Shown here piece by piece: positions 42,985 through 54,100 of a stretch of DNA of 64,000 bases. Source of the DNA: Stomorhina lunata. Taxonomy: Eukaryota > Arthropoda > Insecta > Diptera > Rhiniidae. Where the stretch lies: assembly GCA_933228675.1 (NCBI GenBank), contig OW121745.1, forward strand, positions 2,783,989-2,847,988. The letters are read 5' to 3'. How positions within the stretch are numbered: position 1 is the first letter of the stretch; each line of letters starts with the position of its first letter. Position numbers and translations under genes: made by a program. The notes under the pieces were generated by a model. The model saw only the letters and a list, made by a program, of their open reading frames with translations. It did no database searches and was not told where the DNA came from.

Positions 42985-43221
42985 ATGTCTTTTAAAGAAG
43001 ATATTCCTTCGAAAAAAGAAATACACGAGATTTTCCAGAAATACGAGGAATACATCCCTCACGCCAAGGTCGAATAATATCCCGTATATACACCAACCCC
43101 CAAAACATACGGTCCAAAACCCATTTCTATAGAAGAGTATAGAAATAGGAATAACAAGAAGGAAGAGCGACCACAAGAAAGTAAAAAAAGACAAAAAGGG
43201 GAGGTAAAAAGATCCAAATAA
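42985..43221 (+). pseudogene. 412-like leader ORF, with one stop
   Basis: Starts MSFKEDIPSKKEIHEIFQKY. A TAA at 43,075-43,077 interrupts it, and the frame continues with YPVYTPTPKTYGPKPISIEE to a lysine-rich end and TAA at 43,221. The minus-strand relative (5,581-5,841) shares the layout, including GPK(A/P)I(T/S)IEE. The product is unknown; it lies upstream of gag. Confidence 0.5.
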
Positions 43222-43363
43222 AAAAGCAAAGAAAAGAGTTAGTGCGTTAGATTGGGTTAGGGCTTGGACAAGAAAAAAGAAAACTTTATATTAAACTTCA
43301 GCGTTTAAAAAGGAAATCAAAAACCATTAAACCATTACAGTGAACAACAACAACAATAAAGAG

Positions 43364-43495
43364 ATGGACTTCGGCACAACAGTTAAATTGGATGCTTTCT
43401 GCATCCTATGCATAATATTCATAATAATCCTAATAATAAAAAAAAATAAGCATTTTAAAGATTATTTACAGAAGAAGGCCGTTGTTCAGGTCTAG
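43364..43495 (+). CDS. short hydrophobic leader ORF
   Basis: 43 residues starting MDFGTTVKLDAFCILCIIF, one hydrophobic span of about 16 residues (FCILCIIFIIILII), then a lysine-rich tail (KKNKHFKDYLQKK). It would be a single-pass membrane micropeptide. A similar hydrophobic-then-basic frame lies in the same place in the minus-strand copy (5,318-5,528). Unrecognised. It could be a regulatory leader ORF or chance. Confidence 0.35.
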   Translation: MDFGTTVKLDAFCILCIIFIIILIIKKNKHFKDYLQKKAVVQV

Positions 43496-43609
43496 TATTT
43501 TTACATAATTATTATTTTTTTTTGATATAAACAATTACAACAATTAAAAAAACAACATTTCTTTTGTATATATGTATAATAACTAAGTAAATTTTTCTTT
43601 TGAAAATGG

Positions 43610-44850
43610 AAACAGCAATAAAAAAGAAAACAATTTTAAAAAATCAGGAGCTAGGGGTTACCAAGAATCAACACTTAAAAATAAACTTGAAGAAATAGAC
43701 TTGATAGAAAAAGAATTTTACGATTTGGTAGACACAGACGCAATCACAGAAGACATACAAAATAATATAAAAAATTTGAACTGTACTGTAATAAAGCAAA
43801 GACACGCTTTGAAGAAGCTTTGAACTCATTAAACCAGATTAATCAGGCACAACATTTGATAAAAATTTGGCAACCTTTAATTTGGAAATAGCAGTAAAAA
43901 TCATTCCGCCATTCACAGGGAATTATAAGGAATTGAATTCATTTCTCACAATAACAGATTTAATCCATAAAACTCTAGAAGTAACCCAAAAACCAATACT
44001 CATTACCTTTGTATACAATGTGAAACGTTCAAGCGTAGTAAGGACTTCGTTAGGTACTTCCGCACCAACAACATTAGAAAACTTAAAAAGCCTTCTTTAA
44101 AGTAGGTACAAGTCGAAAAAGACCGTCTCACAAATACAGACGTCATTAAACAATTTCGGTCAAAAAGGCATGAATGTGTCAACTTACCATGAAAAACTCA
44201 TGGAAATGATCACCGAATTAAATGAACTACAAATCAAAGGAATTGATAACTGCAGTGAAGTGCAATCTTCTACGATAAAGCAACTAAACGAGGATTATGC
44301 TCTCAATATATTTAAAAATGGACTAAAGGGAGACCTGAAACCCACTGTATTCGCTTCAAGACCTAAAGAAATAAATGAAGCATTACAATTAGCCTTAGAG
44401 CTAGAAAAGGAATTTTCCAACAACTCGGAGCAAATTCCTTACTTCTCGAATGATAGAAACAGGAGAGGTAACCAAAGAAATGTTATTAACAATCACAATT
44501 ACAATAATAGGAGAAATAACTTCAACAGATATAACAATAATAGGACGAGTAATAACAACAACGGTAACACATATAGTAGAGGATCGGTGCAGCATAACTA
44601 TAATAACAGGAACAACTATACAAGCTATGGCAATAGACCAAATAATTATAATGATCGTAATCATAATAGTGGAAACTATAACAACAGAACTTATAATAAT
44701 TGGAACCGAAATAGAAATCATAGCAATCAAAACAGAAATAACATTCCGAATAGAAGAAATGTACACTATGTACAGGAAAACCAACAGGATCCGGAAGTGA
44801 ATCAAGGGAATATACAGATCCACTATCCGGAGGACCAGCAATATCACTAA
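43610..44850 (+). pseudogene. 412-like gag
   Basis: N-terminal charged helices (DLIEKEFYDLVDTDAI) lie at about 43,690-43,760 in a shifted frame. The gag core starts IPPFTGNYKELNSFLT at about 43,902, with a TAA at 44,098-44,100. The frame reopens at 44,170 (MNVSTYHEKLMEMITEL, then LKPTVFASRPKEINEALQLA). The tail (about 44,450-44,780) is extremely Asn/Arg/Tyr-rich (repeats of NNRNN and NRYNNN type) with no classic zinc knuckle, so RNA binding may rely on Arg. At least two frame breaks. Confidence 0.8.
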
Positions 44851-44909
44851 ATAATGTTTTTCAGATATCTGACATTACAAACTTTATAAACTTAAACTTA
44901 GTTAACGAC

Positions 44910-45462
44910 TAAAAACTAACATTTTTGGTAGACACAGGAGCAGACATTTCTTTGTGTAAAAATGATAAATTGAATGAGGATTCCATACAAATCGATAGAG
45001 AAAAATCAATTAACTTCACAGGTATCACCACAGAAAAGATCAGATCCATAGGAACATCAGAATTAAAATTCATCATAAACGATTTCAGTGAAAACCATAA
45101 ATTTCACATCATTGATAAGAAATTTCCAATACCAACGGACGGAATTTTAGGAAGAGATTTCTTTACAAAATTTTTATGTAAGATTAACTATGAAACATTC
45201 ACTTTAACACTTACTTTAGGGAGTGAGGAGATTACCATACCTATGAAATCATGGATAAACAAAAACTATTGCATAAAGACAGACAAGCGATCAGAAAGCA
45301 TTCATCCTATAAATTTGAATATATGCGAAGACAGTATTATTCTTAATAAAGAAATTCAACCAGGAATATTTGTTATTAATACTATAGTAAAAGGAAACGG
45401 AAATCACCATGTCAAAATACCAGAGTTCTGCATCAAAACATTTGAAAAGCTTTTCAACACAT
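44910..45462 (+). CDS. 412-like protease region of pol
   Basis: Contains FLVDTGADISLCKND, the retroviral-type aspartic protease active site, and ILGRDFFTKFLCKINYE, the second conserved block. It matures Gag-Pol. The frame is open for about 180 codons. It ends at KTFEKLFNT where a 3.2-kb insertion begins, and the RT linker resumes at about 48,695. Confidence 0.8.
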
Positions 45463-46001
45463 TCGCTTTTTTTTAGATTCAACTCTTTATTCGTTTTTGT
45501 TCACGCGAATCAAATTCGTGTAGAAACAAAAAAGACACAAAATTAAAAAAAACACACAAGAGAAGAGAACTGTTGAGAGTAAAAAAACACACAAGAGAAG
45601 AGAACTGTTGAGAGTAAAAAACTCGACACGACAACAAACAATTTCAGCAATCAGTTTTGTTTCATAAAATATCGAATTAACACGAATCATTCGAGTTCAT
45701 TTGTAGGTATATAAACATTTTTGCGTTGAAATGAAAAAAAAAATTAAATTAATGTTTACTTTCTTATTTTTATTTTTCATTTAACTTAAAAGTTCTTAAG
45801 AAAATTATTAAATAATTAAAACATAAGAATACATTCAATGTATACAAAACTAAAATTAATTAATTCTTTACTAATTTTTAAAGTTATAATAAAATAAAAT
45901 ATACTTTTGTTTTATATTTGTGTATATTGCAAATTATCAGACTTTTCAACAGTTTTGTCTAGTTATAAAATATTTATGTAAATTATATACATATGTATGT
46001 A

Positions 46002-46244
46002 CATTAGGTTGGCACCGAAATTTTGTTTCCTTAATTTAAACGGGTTTTCAACGGAATATTATGACAAATCGGAAGTTTTATGGTCCAAAGTTGAAGAGGC
46101 CATTGGTATGGGGAAAAATGGGTTATTTTTTGTTTTTGAGAAATTTCGACCAAAAATAACTCTTAGATGTCATAATATTCCGTTGAAAAAGCCATAAAAT
46201 TCGGACAAAAATTTTCTAACATACAAAAAATTATCACCCTAATG
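46002..46244. mobile_element. TA-flanked foldback MITE, 243 bp
   Basis: The ends read CATTAGGTTGGCACCG and, inverted, CATTAGGGTGATAATT. The inner arms share TTTTCAACGGAATATTATGA inverted. TA lies on both sides (46,000-46,001 and 46,245-46,246). Mariner-type by its TA duplication; no coding sequence. Confidence 0.75.
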
Positions 46245-46659
46245 TACATAGGTAAATACATTTTTTATAATTCTTTTTATTAGTATTTCATAGTAATGTT
46301 TTTAAGATATAATGATTTTTATGGCATAATTTTAAAATAGATTAAACATTTTTTTTAACTTTCTACCAAAAAATCTTGAAATGGAGTGAAAACGAAATAC
46401 TCAACTTCACCTTCTCCGATTTTGATGAAATTTGAATTTCGCTTTGGGTTAGATAAAGTCTGAACCAAAGCGAAATTCAAATTTAAAAAAATAAAAGAAC
46501 ATGAACTACAGGACATTAATATATTAAAAAATTAAAATTTTGAGGAACCTTTAAAACTATATGTGTAAGGAGGATTTTTTTCACAAAATTTCATCAAAAT
46601 CGGAAAAGGTGAGGACCGATAAAAATAATAACTTTTAAAAACATGCCATAAAAATGGGA

Positions 46660-48265
46660 AATTTTCAAAATTTCCCGTAAAAATGGTAAATTTTGAAAAT
46701 TTCACATTTTTGAAATTTTTAAAATTTCCAATAAAGTTTGATTTTTATTATATCAATCAATATGTGACAGTTATTTTGATTTAATATTATATCAAGCAAT
46801 GACTGCTTTTTATTTTGTGATTAAATTTTTTAAGCAATTTCCGAGCGATATCTTTTAAAATTGATTTTTTAGAGCAGGAATTTTATTTTTTATATAAAAT
46901 CGGAAATTTTGAAAATTGTCCATATAAATAGGAAAATTTAAAAATTTCGCATCAAAAAGGGAAATTTTTAAAATATCCTATATAAATGGGAAATTTTGGA
47001 AATTTCCCATAAACATTGAAAATTTTGAAACCTTCTTACAAAAATTTAAACTTTTAAAACTTCTTATAAAAATAGGAAATTTTTAAAAATAAAATTTTTG
47101 AAATTTCGAATAAAAAGGAAAATTTCCCATAGAAATGGGAAAAAAATTTAAAATTTCTAATAAAAATGGGAAATTTTTAAAATATCCTAAAAAACAGATA
47201 TTTTAAAAAGGAAAACTTTTAAGTTTTCCAATTTTTCCATTTTTATGGAAAAGTTTTAAAAATTCCTATTTTTAAGGGATATTTTTAAAATTTCCCATTT
47301 TTATGGTAAATTTTAGAATTTTCGCATTAATATGAGAAAATTTTAGAAATTTTCCATAAAACTGGGAAAATATTAAAATTTCCCATTCTTATTTTCAAAA
47401 TTTCCTACTTTTATGGGAAATTTTCAAAATTTACCATTTTTATGGGAAATTTTCAAAATTTACCATTTTTATGGGAAATTTTTAAAATTTACCATTTTTA
47501 TGGGAAATTTTCAAAATTTACATTTTTATCGGATATTTTCAAAATTTACCATTTTTATGGCAAATTTTCAAAATTGACCATTTTAATCGAAAATTTTCAA
47601 AATTGACCATTTTAATCGGAAATTTTCAAAATTTCCCTTTTTTATTGCAAATTTTCAAAATTTACCATTTTTATGGAAAATTTTCAAAATTTACTATTTT
47701 TTATCGGAAATTTTCAAAATTTAACATTTTTATAGGAAATTTTCAAAATTTATTATTTTTATGGCAAATTTTCAAAATTGACCATTTTAATCGGAAATTT
47801 TCAAAATTTCCCTTTTTTATGTGAAATTTTCAAAATTTACCATTTTTATGGGAAATTTTCAAAATTTACCATTTTTATGGGAAATTTTTAAAATTTACCA
47901 TTTTTATGGGAAATTTTCAAAATTTACATTTTTATCGGATATTTTCAAAATTTCCCATTTTTATGGCAAATTTTCAAAATTGACCATTTTAATCGGAAAT
48001 TTTCAAAATTTCCCTTTTTTATTGCAAATTTTCAAAATTTACCATTTTTATGGAATATTTTCAAAATTTACTATTTTTTATCGGAAATTTTCAAAATTTA
48101 ATATTTTTATCGGAAATTTTCAAAATTTATTATTTTTATGGCAAATTTTCAAAATTGACCATTTTTATGTGAAATTTTCAAAATTAACCATTTTTACGGA
48201 AAATTTTCGAATATTACCATTTTTATTGGAAATTTTCAAAATTTACCATTTTTATAGTAAATACA
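46660..48265. repeat. 29-bp AT-rich minisatellite
   Basis: Unit ATGGGAAATTTTCAAAATTTACC plus a short T-run. The period is exactly 29 bp where clean (for example 47,413 to 47,442). A larger block of about 387 bp is duplicated (47,556-47,760 and 47,965-48,150). Older, degenerate copies lie to the left. The long open frames at 47,603-48,321 arise from this array. Confidence 0.85.
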
Positions 48266-48694
48266 AAATATTATTATTATTATTATTATGCAAATACAGA
48301 ATATTAAAAATATATGTATAGTAACCTCTTAATTTTTTACTTCTTTCACAAAAAAAATTATCAACTAATCAATCACTTCTTTCACAAAAAAATGTTTTTT
48401 AATTAGCAGTTAATCAATCACTTAAAGAAGGGAATGTGCAACTGTCATTCATTTACTTAGATTGTTTTTAGAATTTTTAGTGTTACTCTCTTAATATACA
48501 TGAAAGAAAAAACACACGTTGTAAATGAAACAAACAATGTTTTGATTCTCTTCTCATTTTTCTTTATTCGAATTGAGTTGTAACACTAAACTTGATTTTG
48601 CAATACTCATTCGTTTCTCTTTCTTTTCTATTTTTCTTTTGCACTGATCGACACCATTTAAGAATTTTACTGTGATTTGAGATTAAGAATGTTT

Positions 48695-50290
48695 CATTGC
48701 AGAAGTCTGCAAAATACTAAATACAACAAACGACGACGATATTTTAGAAAATATTAGTTTTGAGATAGAGCCCTTACGAAATTACACAGTAATACGAAGA
48801 CCAAGAGAGACAAATTTCACGGAAGACAGATTCAACAAATTAATAGACACTTTGAAAGTTGACGTTAAGGACGAAGAAGCAAAAACAGAGTTAATGCAAA
48901 TTTTCAAAGACTATCAAGATATTTTTCATTTAAAGGGAGAGACACTAACTTCAAAAAATTTTTATACTCAAAGTCTAAAGGTTTATATAAGAAATTATAT
49001 AAGAAATTATAGATTACCTCATACACAACATGATGAGATTAAGGATCAAGTACAACAACTATTGAACGGAATATCATCGAACCATCAACTAGCGCTTACA
49101 ATTCACCTCTATTGGTAGTACCAAAAAAGAGCGAAAATTAAAAAGAGAAGTGGAGACTAGTTGTAGATTTTCGACAACTCAATAAAAAGATTGTGAATAA
49201 CAAATTTCCATTAACAAGATTAGAAGACGTTTTAGATCGTCTAGGAAGAGCAAAGTATTTTTCAACTCTAGACATGACTAGCTCATTTCATCAAATAAAT
49301 TTGGATGAAGAGTCAAAACATTTAACAGCATTTTCAACTGCCGATGGACATTATCAATTCAAACGTTTACCATTTGGTTTAAAAATTTCTTCCAATAGTT
49401 TCCAAAGGATGTTGACCGTAGCACTGAGTGGCTTAGATTCTAAAGCATTTTTATACGTTGACGATATAATTGTATTTGGATGTAGTTTAAAACATCATAA
49501 CGAAAACTTGGTGAGAGTATTCGAACGTTTGTCAAAATATAACTTAAAATTAAATGCGTCAAAATGTGTATTTCTTAAATCAGAGGTGATTTATTTAGGA
49601 CATCAAATAACGAAAGACGGTATATGAACAGAACCTTCAAAACATAAAGTAATAGAACAATACCCAATTCTAAAGGACAAAGAAGAAGTTAAGAGATTCG
49701 TAGCATTTAGTAATTATTATAGACGTTTCATAAAAAATTTCGCTGAAATTACAAAATGTTTAAATGACCAAACCAAAAAAGGTAAGGAATTTGAATGGAC
49801 AGAAAATTGTCAACAGGCTTTTGACTTATTGAATACAAAATTGATTAGTGCACCGATATTAAGGTATCCGGATTTCAAACAACCCTTTATATTGACTACT
49901 GATGCATCAAACTATGCGTTAGGAGCCATTTTGACGCAAGGGAAAATAGGAGAAGATTTACCAATCTCTTATGCGAGCAAGACATTAGGGAAACATGATC
50001 TAAATAAACCAGTGATTGAGAAAGAATTACTTGCTATACATTGGGGTATAGAATTTTTTAGACCATATCTATTTGGTAGAAAATTTATTGTAGTAACGGA
50101 TCACAGACCACTTGTTTTACTTTTTTCACACAAAAACCCTTTATCTAAATTGACTCGGATACGAATAGATTTGTCGGATTATGATTTTGAAATTGTTTAT
50201 AAAAAAGGAAAAATAAATACGAACGCAGACGCTTTGTCAAGAATAAAATTATATTCTGAGATGTTAAGGAATATGATACCTATAGAATAA
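48695..50290 (+). pseudogene. 412-like reverse transcriptase and RNase H
   Basis: The linker (IEPLRNYTVIRRPRETNFTE) lies at about 48,765-48,825. The RT starts with LPHTQHDEIKDQVQQLL and has a disruption near 49,120. It then gives VVDFRQLNKKI, FSTLDMTSSFHQINLD, RLPFGLKISSNSFQR and the YVDD box (FLYVDDIIVFG). A TGA at 49,625-49,627 interrupts GHQITKDGI. The frame continues with FVAFSNYYRRFIKNFAEITK, TTDASNYALGAILTQG, ELLAIHWGIEFFRPYLFG and VTDHRPLVLLF, which is RNase H, ending NADALSRIKLYSEMLRN. Catalytic residues are intact apart from the stop and frameshift. Confidence 0.88.
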
Positions 50291-50332
50291 GACAGAAGTA
50301 AGCCATCAAAAATTTTAGTAACAACACGTGGA

Positions 50333-50641
50333 ATGAAAGCAAAGGAAGATAATGAAAATGTGGATGTAAATAATAAGAATGGAATATCCCTTGGCCAACA
50401 TAAGAATCATATGTGCGAATGTACATCTTTACAAGATATAAAGAATATTCATAAATTAAAATTTAATATTATAAAAACCGGTATAGAAAATATGAAAAAT
50501 GGACCCAAGGATGGTACCATAGAAAATAAAGATAATAACTTAGTAATGAATGTTAATGAAGATCTAGCAAAATACGTTTTGTCACTAGAGAAGTTAATGA
50601 TTTACAAATATAAAAAATCTCGCTTTATCATGCGAAGATAG
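50333..50641 (+). pseudogene. 412-like RNase H-integrase spacer
   Basis: A 102-codon charged frame (ENVDVNNKNGISLGQHKN, then MNVNEDLAKYVLSLEKLMIY). It sits in the pol spacer after the ADALSR motif and has no enzymatic motif of its own. A TAG at 50,639-50,641 and sequence loss separate it from the integrase frame at 50,670. Confidence 0.6.
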
Positions 50642-50669
50642 TATTTTTTAGCTCATATCTGATAGTTAT

Positions 50670-51160
50670 TTGAATAAAATTTATAATGAGGTATACCAAA
50701 AGTTATTAAAATCAAAAAAGTATAGAAATTTAAAAATAAACATAATTTTATATAAACCTTTGCAACACATTACGAACAAAAGATCACAAATGAAAATTAT
50801 AAAAGAATTCCACAATTCACCATTATCAGGACATTTTGGTATAAGAAAAACAGTCCTAAAATTAAAACAACGTTACGTATGGAAAAATATGAGAAAAATG
50901 GTAAGAGATTACACTAACAAATGCGATAAATGTGTAAGTAATAAACAGACAAAACATATTAAAGAAGAAATGATCATAACAGAGAGCCCTAGTGCTAGTT
51001 TTGAAACGATAGAAATAGATACTGTTGGACCTTTAAGGATATCTAATGGTTACAGGTATATATTAACTATGCAGTGTGAACTAACAAAATACAATTGAAA
51101 CAAAGGACGCTAAAAGTATTGCTAAAACATTAGTCGAACAGTTCGTTCTGAGGTATGGAT
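50670..51160 (+). pseudogene. 412-like integrase, N-terminal part
   Basis: Contains the HHCC zinc domain: H of KEFHNSPLSGHFGIRKTVLK and the CDKCVSN cysteine pair. The core start follows (FETIEIDTVGPLRISNGYRY), with the first catalytic-type Asp. A frame break at 51,098 precedes IETKDAKSIAKTLVEQFVLR. It stops at the hAT target GTATGGAT (51,153-51,160) and resumes at 55,062. Confidence 0.85.
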
Positions 51161-54100
51161 CAGAGAACGGCTTCGATCATGATCGAGTCGTCTTGATCAC
51201 TACAGCTAAAAATCCGATACCAATCAAATCAAGTGTTCTGAAGTTTCGATCACATTCAGGTATAATCAACGAAAAGAAAAAATATTTACAAGTATGTATT
51301 AGTTCATAGCATTTGACTTGAATGGTATTGTGTTGTAGTTAGCTGTTGCACATAAACACCTAGACATGTTTGATTCGATCATTTATTCTTTAGCAACAAG
51401 AAAATATAATAACTCTTAGAGTACATTGAAAACAGGCAGTTTGGTTGTCAAGTGTTTGAAAACAACCTGAACATTTTATTTGGTATTAAACTTTAATAAT
51501 TAATAATTAAAGACATAAAATCCCGGTATATACTCGAGACACTTGCTTGCGAGTTTTGTATTATTTATATCAGAGATGGAAAAGTTAAAGCAACATACTT
51601 TTTTTGTGAAATGTATTTTCTAATATAAAAATGTTAAAATTAATTAAAATTAAATCATTTATCTAACAAACGTTTTGAAAAAATAAGGAATATAAATCTT
51701 TGATCAAAAAAATTTGCAAAATTGGTCGTTTCCGCTAATTTTATTATAACCGTACCCAATTTTTCTTAAATATAATTAGTAATAAAAAACTCAATAATAA
51801 GAGCTTAAAAAAATTAAAGAGTAGTTTCAAAACTAATTCAACATAATGCGTATTTGTAAATTAAAATGCTATGATAAAATAGTAAGTTCATACCAAATTG
51901 TCCATCGCTGCATATTTATTATTTACAGTTAAAGTTGCGACTAATACACACATGGTATGCATCACATACATACGAAGTTGTAAAAGAAAATACATACAAA
52001 CATATGTAAATTTTATAAAATTCTGTCAGGAACAACTTATAAAGTAATTTCTACTGGAGGCGGTGCATGTAGTTTTTGATCGTGCAAAATTTATTTGTAA
52101 TGAAATTTCAAACGGTAACTATACTCTGTCAGGAAAACATAAAGGTCGAAGTTTTATATGGAATGTCGTGGCAGAAATTATAAAGCCTGATGAATCTATT
52201 TTAGAAGATTTTGTTTATTGTCGCAATTGCTGTAAAGTTTTAAAATATAATAAAGTTCAAACATCAAACCTTAATCGACACAAATGCTGCAAAAATTTTA
52301 AGGAAAATAGGGTGTTGAAAATAGTTTCGCAAGATGACAAGAATGACGCTATTGAAAAATGTGCATCCTGGATCATTGAAGACGGTCGTCCCTTTTCCGC
52401 AGTTAAAGGTTCTGGATTTATTAAATTAGTGTCTTTTTTTCTCCTTATCGGCGCGAAGTATGGAGGAAATATTGATGTAGAAGATTTACTTCCAGATTCT
52501 ACAACAATTTCTCGAAAAATAAAAAAGAGTGCAAGTGAGAAAAAGCAAGATCTTAAAGATGAATTGAATAATGTTGTGAGCAAAGTTGGAGCATCAGCAA
52601 CCATAGATATGTGGACTGACAATTACATAACTCGAAACTTTTTAGGCGTAACCTTTCATTATATGAAGGATTTAAAATTTGTGGATATGGTTCTGGGAAA
52701 AAAATCAATGGACTTTGAAAAGTCAACAGGCGAAAATATCAAGAAAAAACTAAACTCGCTCCTAAATGAATTTGGGATTGAAAATTTTAACAAAATTAAG
52801 TTTGTTACTGATAGAGGAGCGAACATCATTAAATCGTTGTCTGAAACTACTCGGATAAATTGCAGTAGTCATTTGTTTTCAAATGTTTTGGATAAATCAT
52901 TTGCCGAAACACCAGAACTTACAGAAGTTATTGAGGCCTGTAAAAAAATCGTTAAATATTTTAAAAAAGCAAACTTACAGCATTTGTTGAAAACATCTCT
53001 AAAAAGTCAATGCCCAACCAGGTGGAATTCTCACTATAGAATGTTCAAATGAATAACTGACAATTTGTTAGAAATAAAATAATAAGTGAGAACGAGCAAA
53101 GCCAACGCATGCTGCACGTAAATATAACTGTGTTAAAGGTTTTAGTAGAAATGTGTAACGATTTTGAAGTTATTTTTAAGAAGTTGCAGCTTTGTAGCTC
53201 GCCGTCGTTATGTTATGTCTTACCATCTATTAAAAAAATTTATAATATATGTGAAGTCAATATAAATGACATAGCAGCAATTTCTACACTAAAAGAAAAT
53301 ATTAGGAAAAACATTGAAGATATATGGGTGGCTAATCTAAGTGTTTGGCACAAAGCAGCTTATTTTCTATACCCTCCAGCTGTGGATACGCAGCCAAATG
53401 ACTTGGACAACATTAAAGAATTTTGCATATCTCGTATTAAGGATAGTTTAACATCGCCCTGTACTACGCAAGCTACATCTATCGTACTTTCCGAAAATGA
53501 GTCTTACATTTCAACTGATTCAGTATGTTAGCAAAATTTTTTTTCTCCAATTTGCTTAAAAAACCGATGTCCAATACTGAGGAGAGCCCAGAAGATGAAG
53601 TAAACAAATATTGCAAGGACACAGTTGTAATGACTGAAAACTTTGACTTGATGGAGTGGTGGCAAAATAATCAGCAGAAGTATCCCCGGTTGTCAAAAGT
53701 GGCGTTTGAAATTCACTCTATGCCAGCAAGTAGTGCAGCAGCTGAAAGATGTTTTTCTTTGGCCGGCAACATAATTACCGAAAAGAGGAACAGACTACTG
53801 CCAAATTCGGTAGACAGCTTAATATTTTTAAACTCTTTTTATAAAAACTTTTAAAATTTATCTCGTGTATACATATATGTATTTCGGTTAAAATTTTAAA
53901 CTGGATCTCAAATTGTTTACCTTTTTTAATTATTTTGTTGGATAAAAAATATTTTTTTATGTACTTGTGTTATTTATTTTTAGTTTTCTTAATATAACTG
54001 TAATCTTAATAACTTTTTTTATTTTATAAGTTTTTTTTGTTTGTTTTTCACTTTTCGTTTCTTTGCCTATGAATTGTTTTTTATTAACTTTTTTTAATTA

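Larger units (their letters stand above)
45463..48694. mobile_element. 3.2-kb satellite-bearing insertion in pol
   Basis: Separates FEKLFNT (protease end) from EVCKILNT-like sequence at 48,695. The ends are not clean; CATT on both sides is a possible duplication. It contains a 35-bp direct duplication (ACACAAGAGAAGAGAACTG at about 45,552 and 45,590), a TA-flanked MITE (46,002-46,244), a long hairpin (46,428-46,484) and a 29-bp minisatellite (about 46,660-48,265). No transposase. Confidence 0.6.

Noticed and set aside
42979..43194. 71-codon minus-strand aromatic-rich frame
   Set aside because: Antisense to the 412-like leader ORF.
44401..44847. 148-codon minus-strand hydrophobic frame
   Set aside because: Antisense of the Asn-rich gag tail. 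Ile/Val-rich composition is the expected mirror of AAT/AAC codons.
45997..46197. 66-codon frame MYIRLAPKFCFLN and onward
   Set aside because: Lies within the TA-flanked foldback MITE arms. No relation to any protein.
47603..48321. Two long frames encoding a repetitive Phe/Lys-rich protein
   Set aside because: Generated entirely by the 29-bp minisatellite. No start context or homology.
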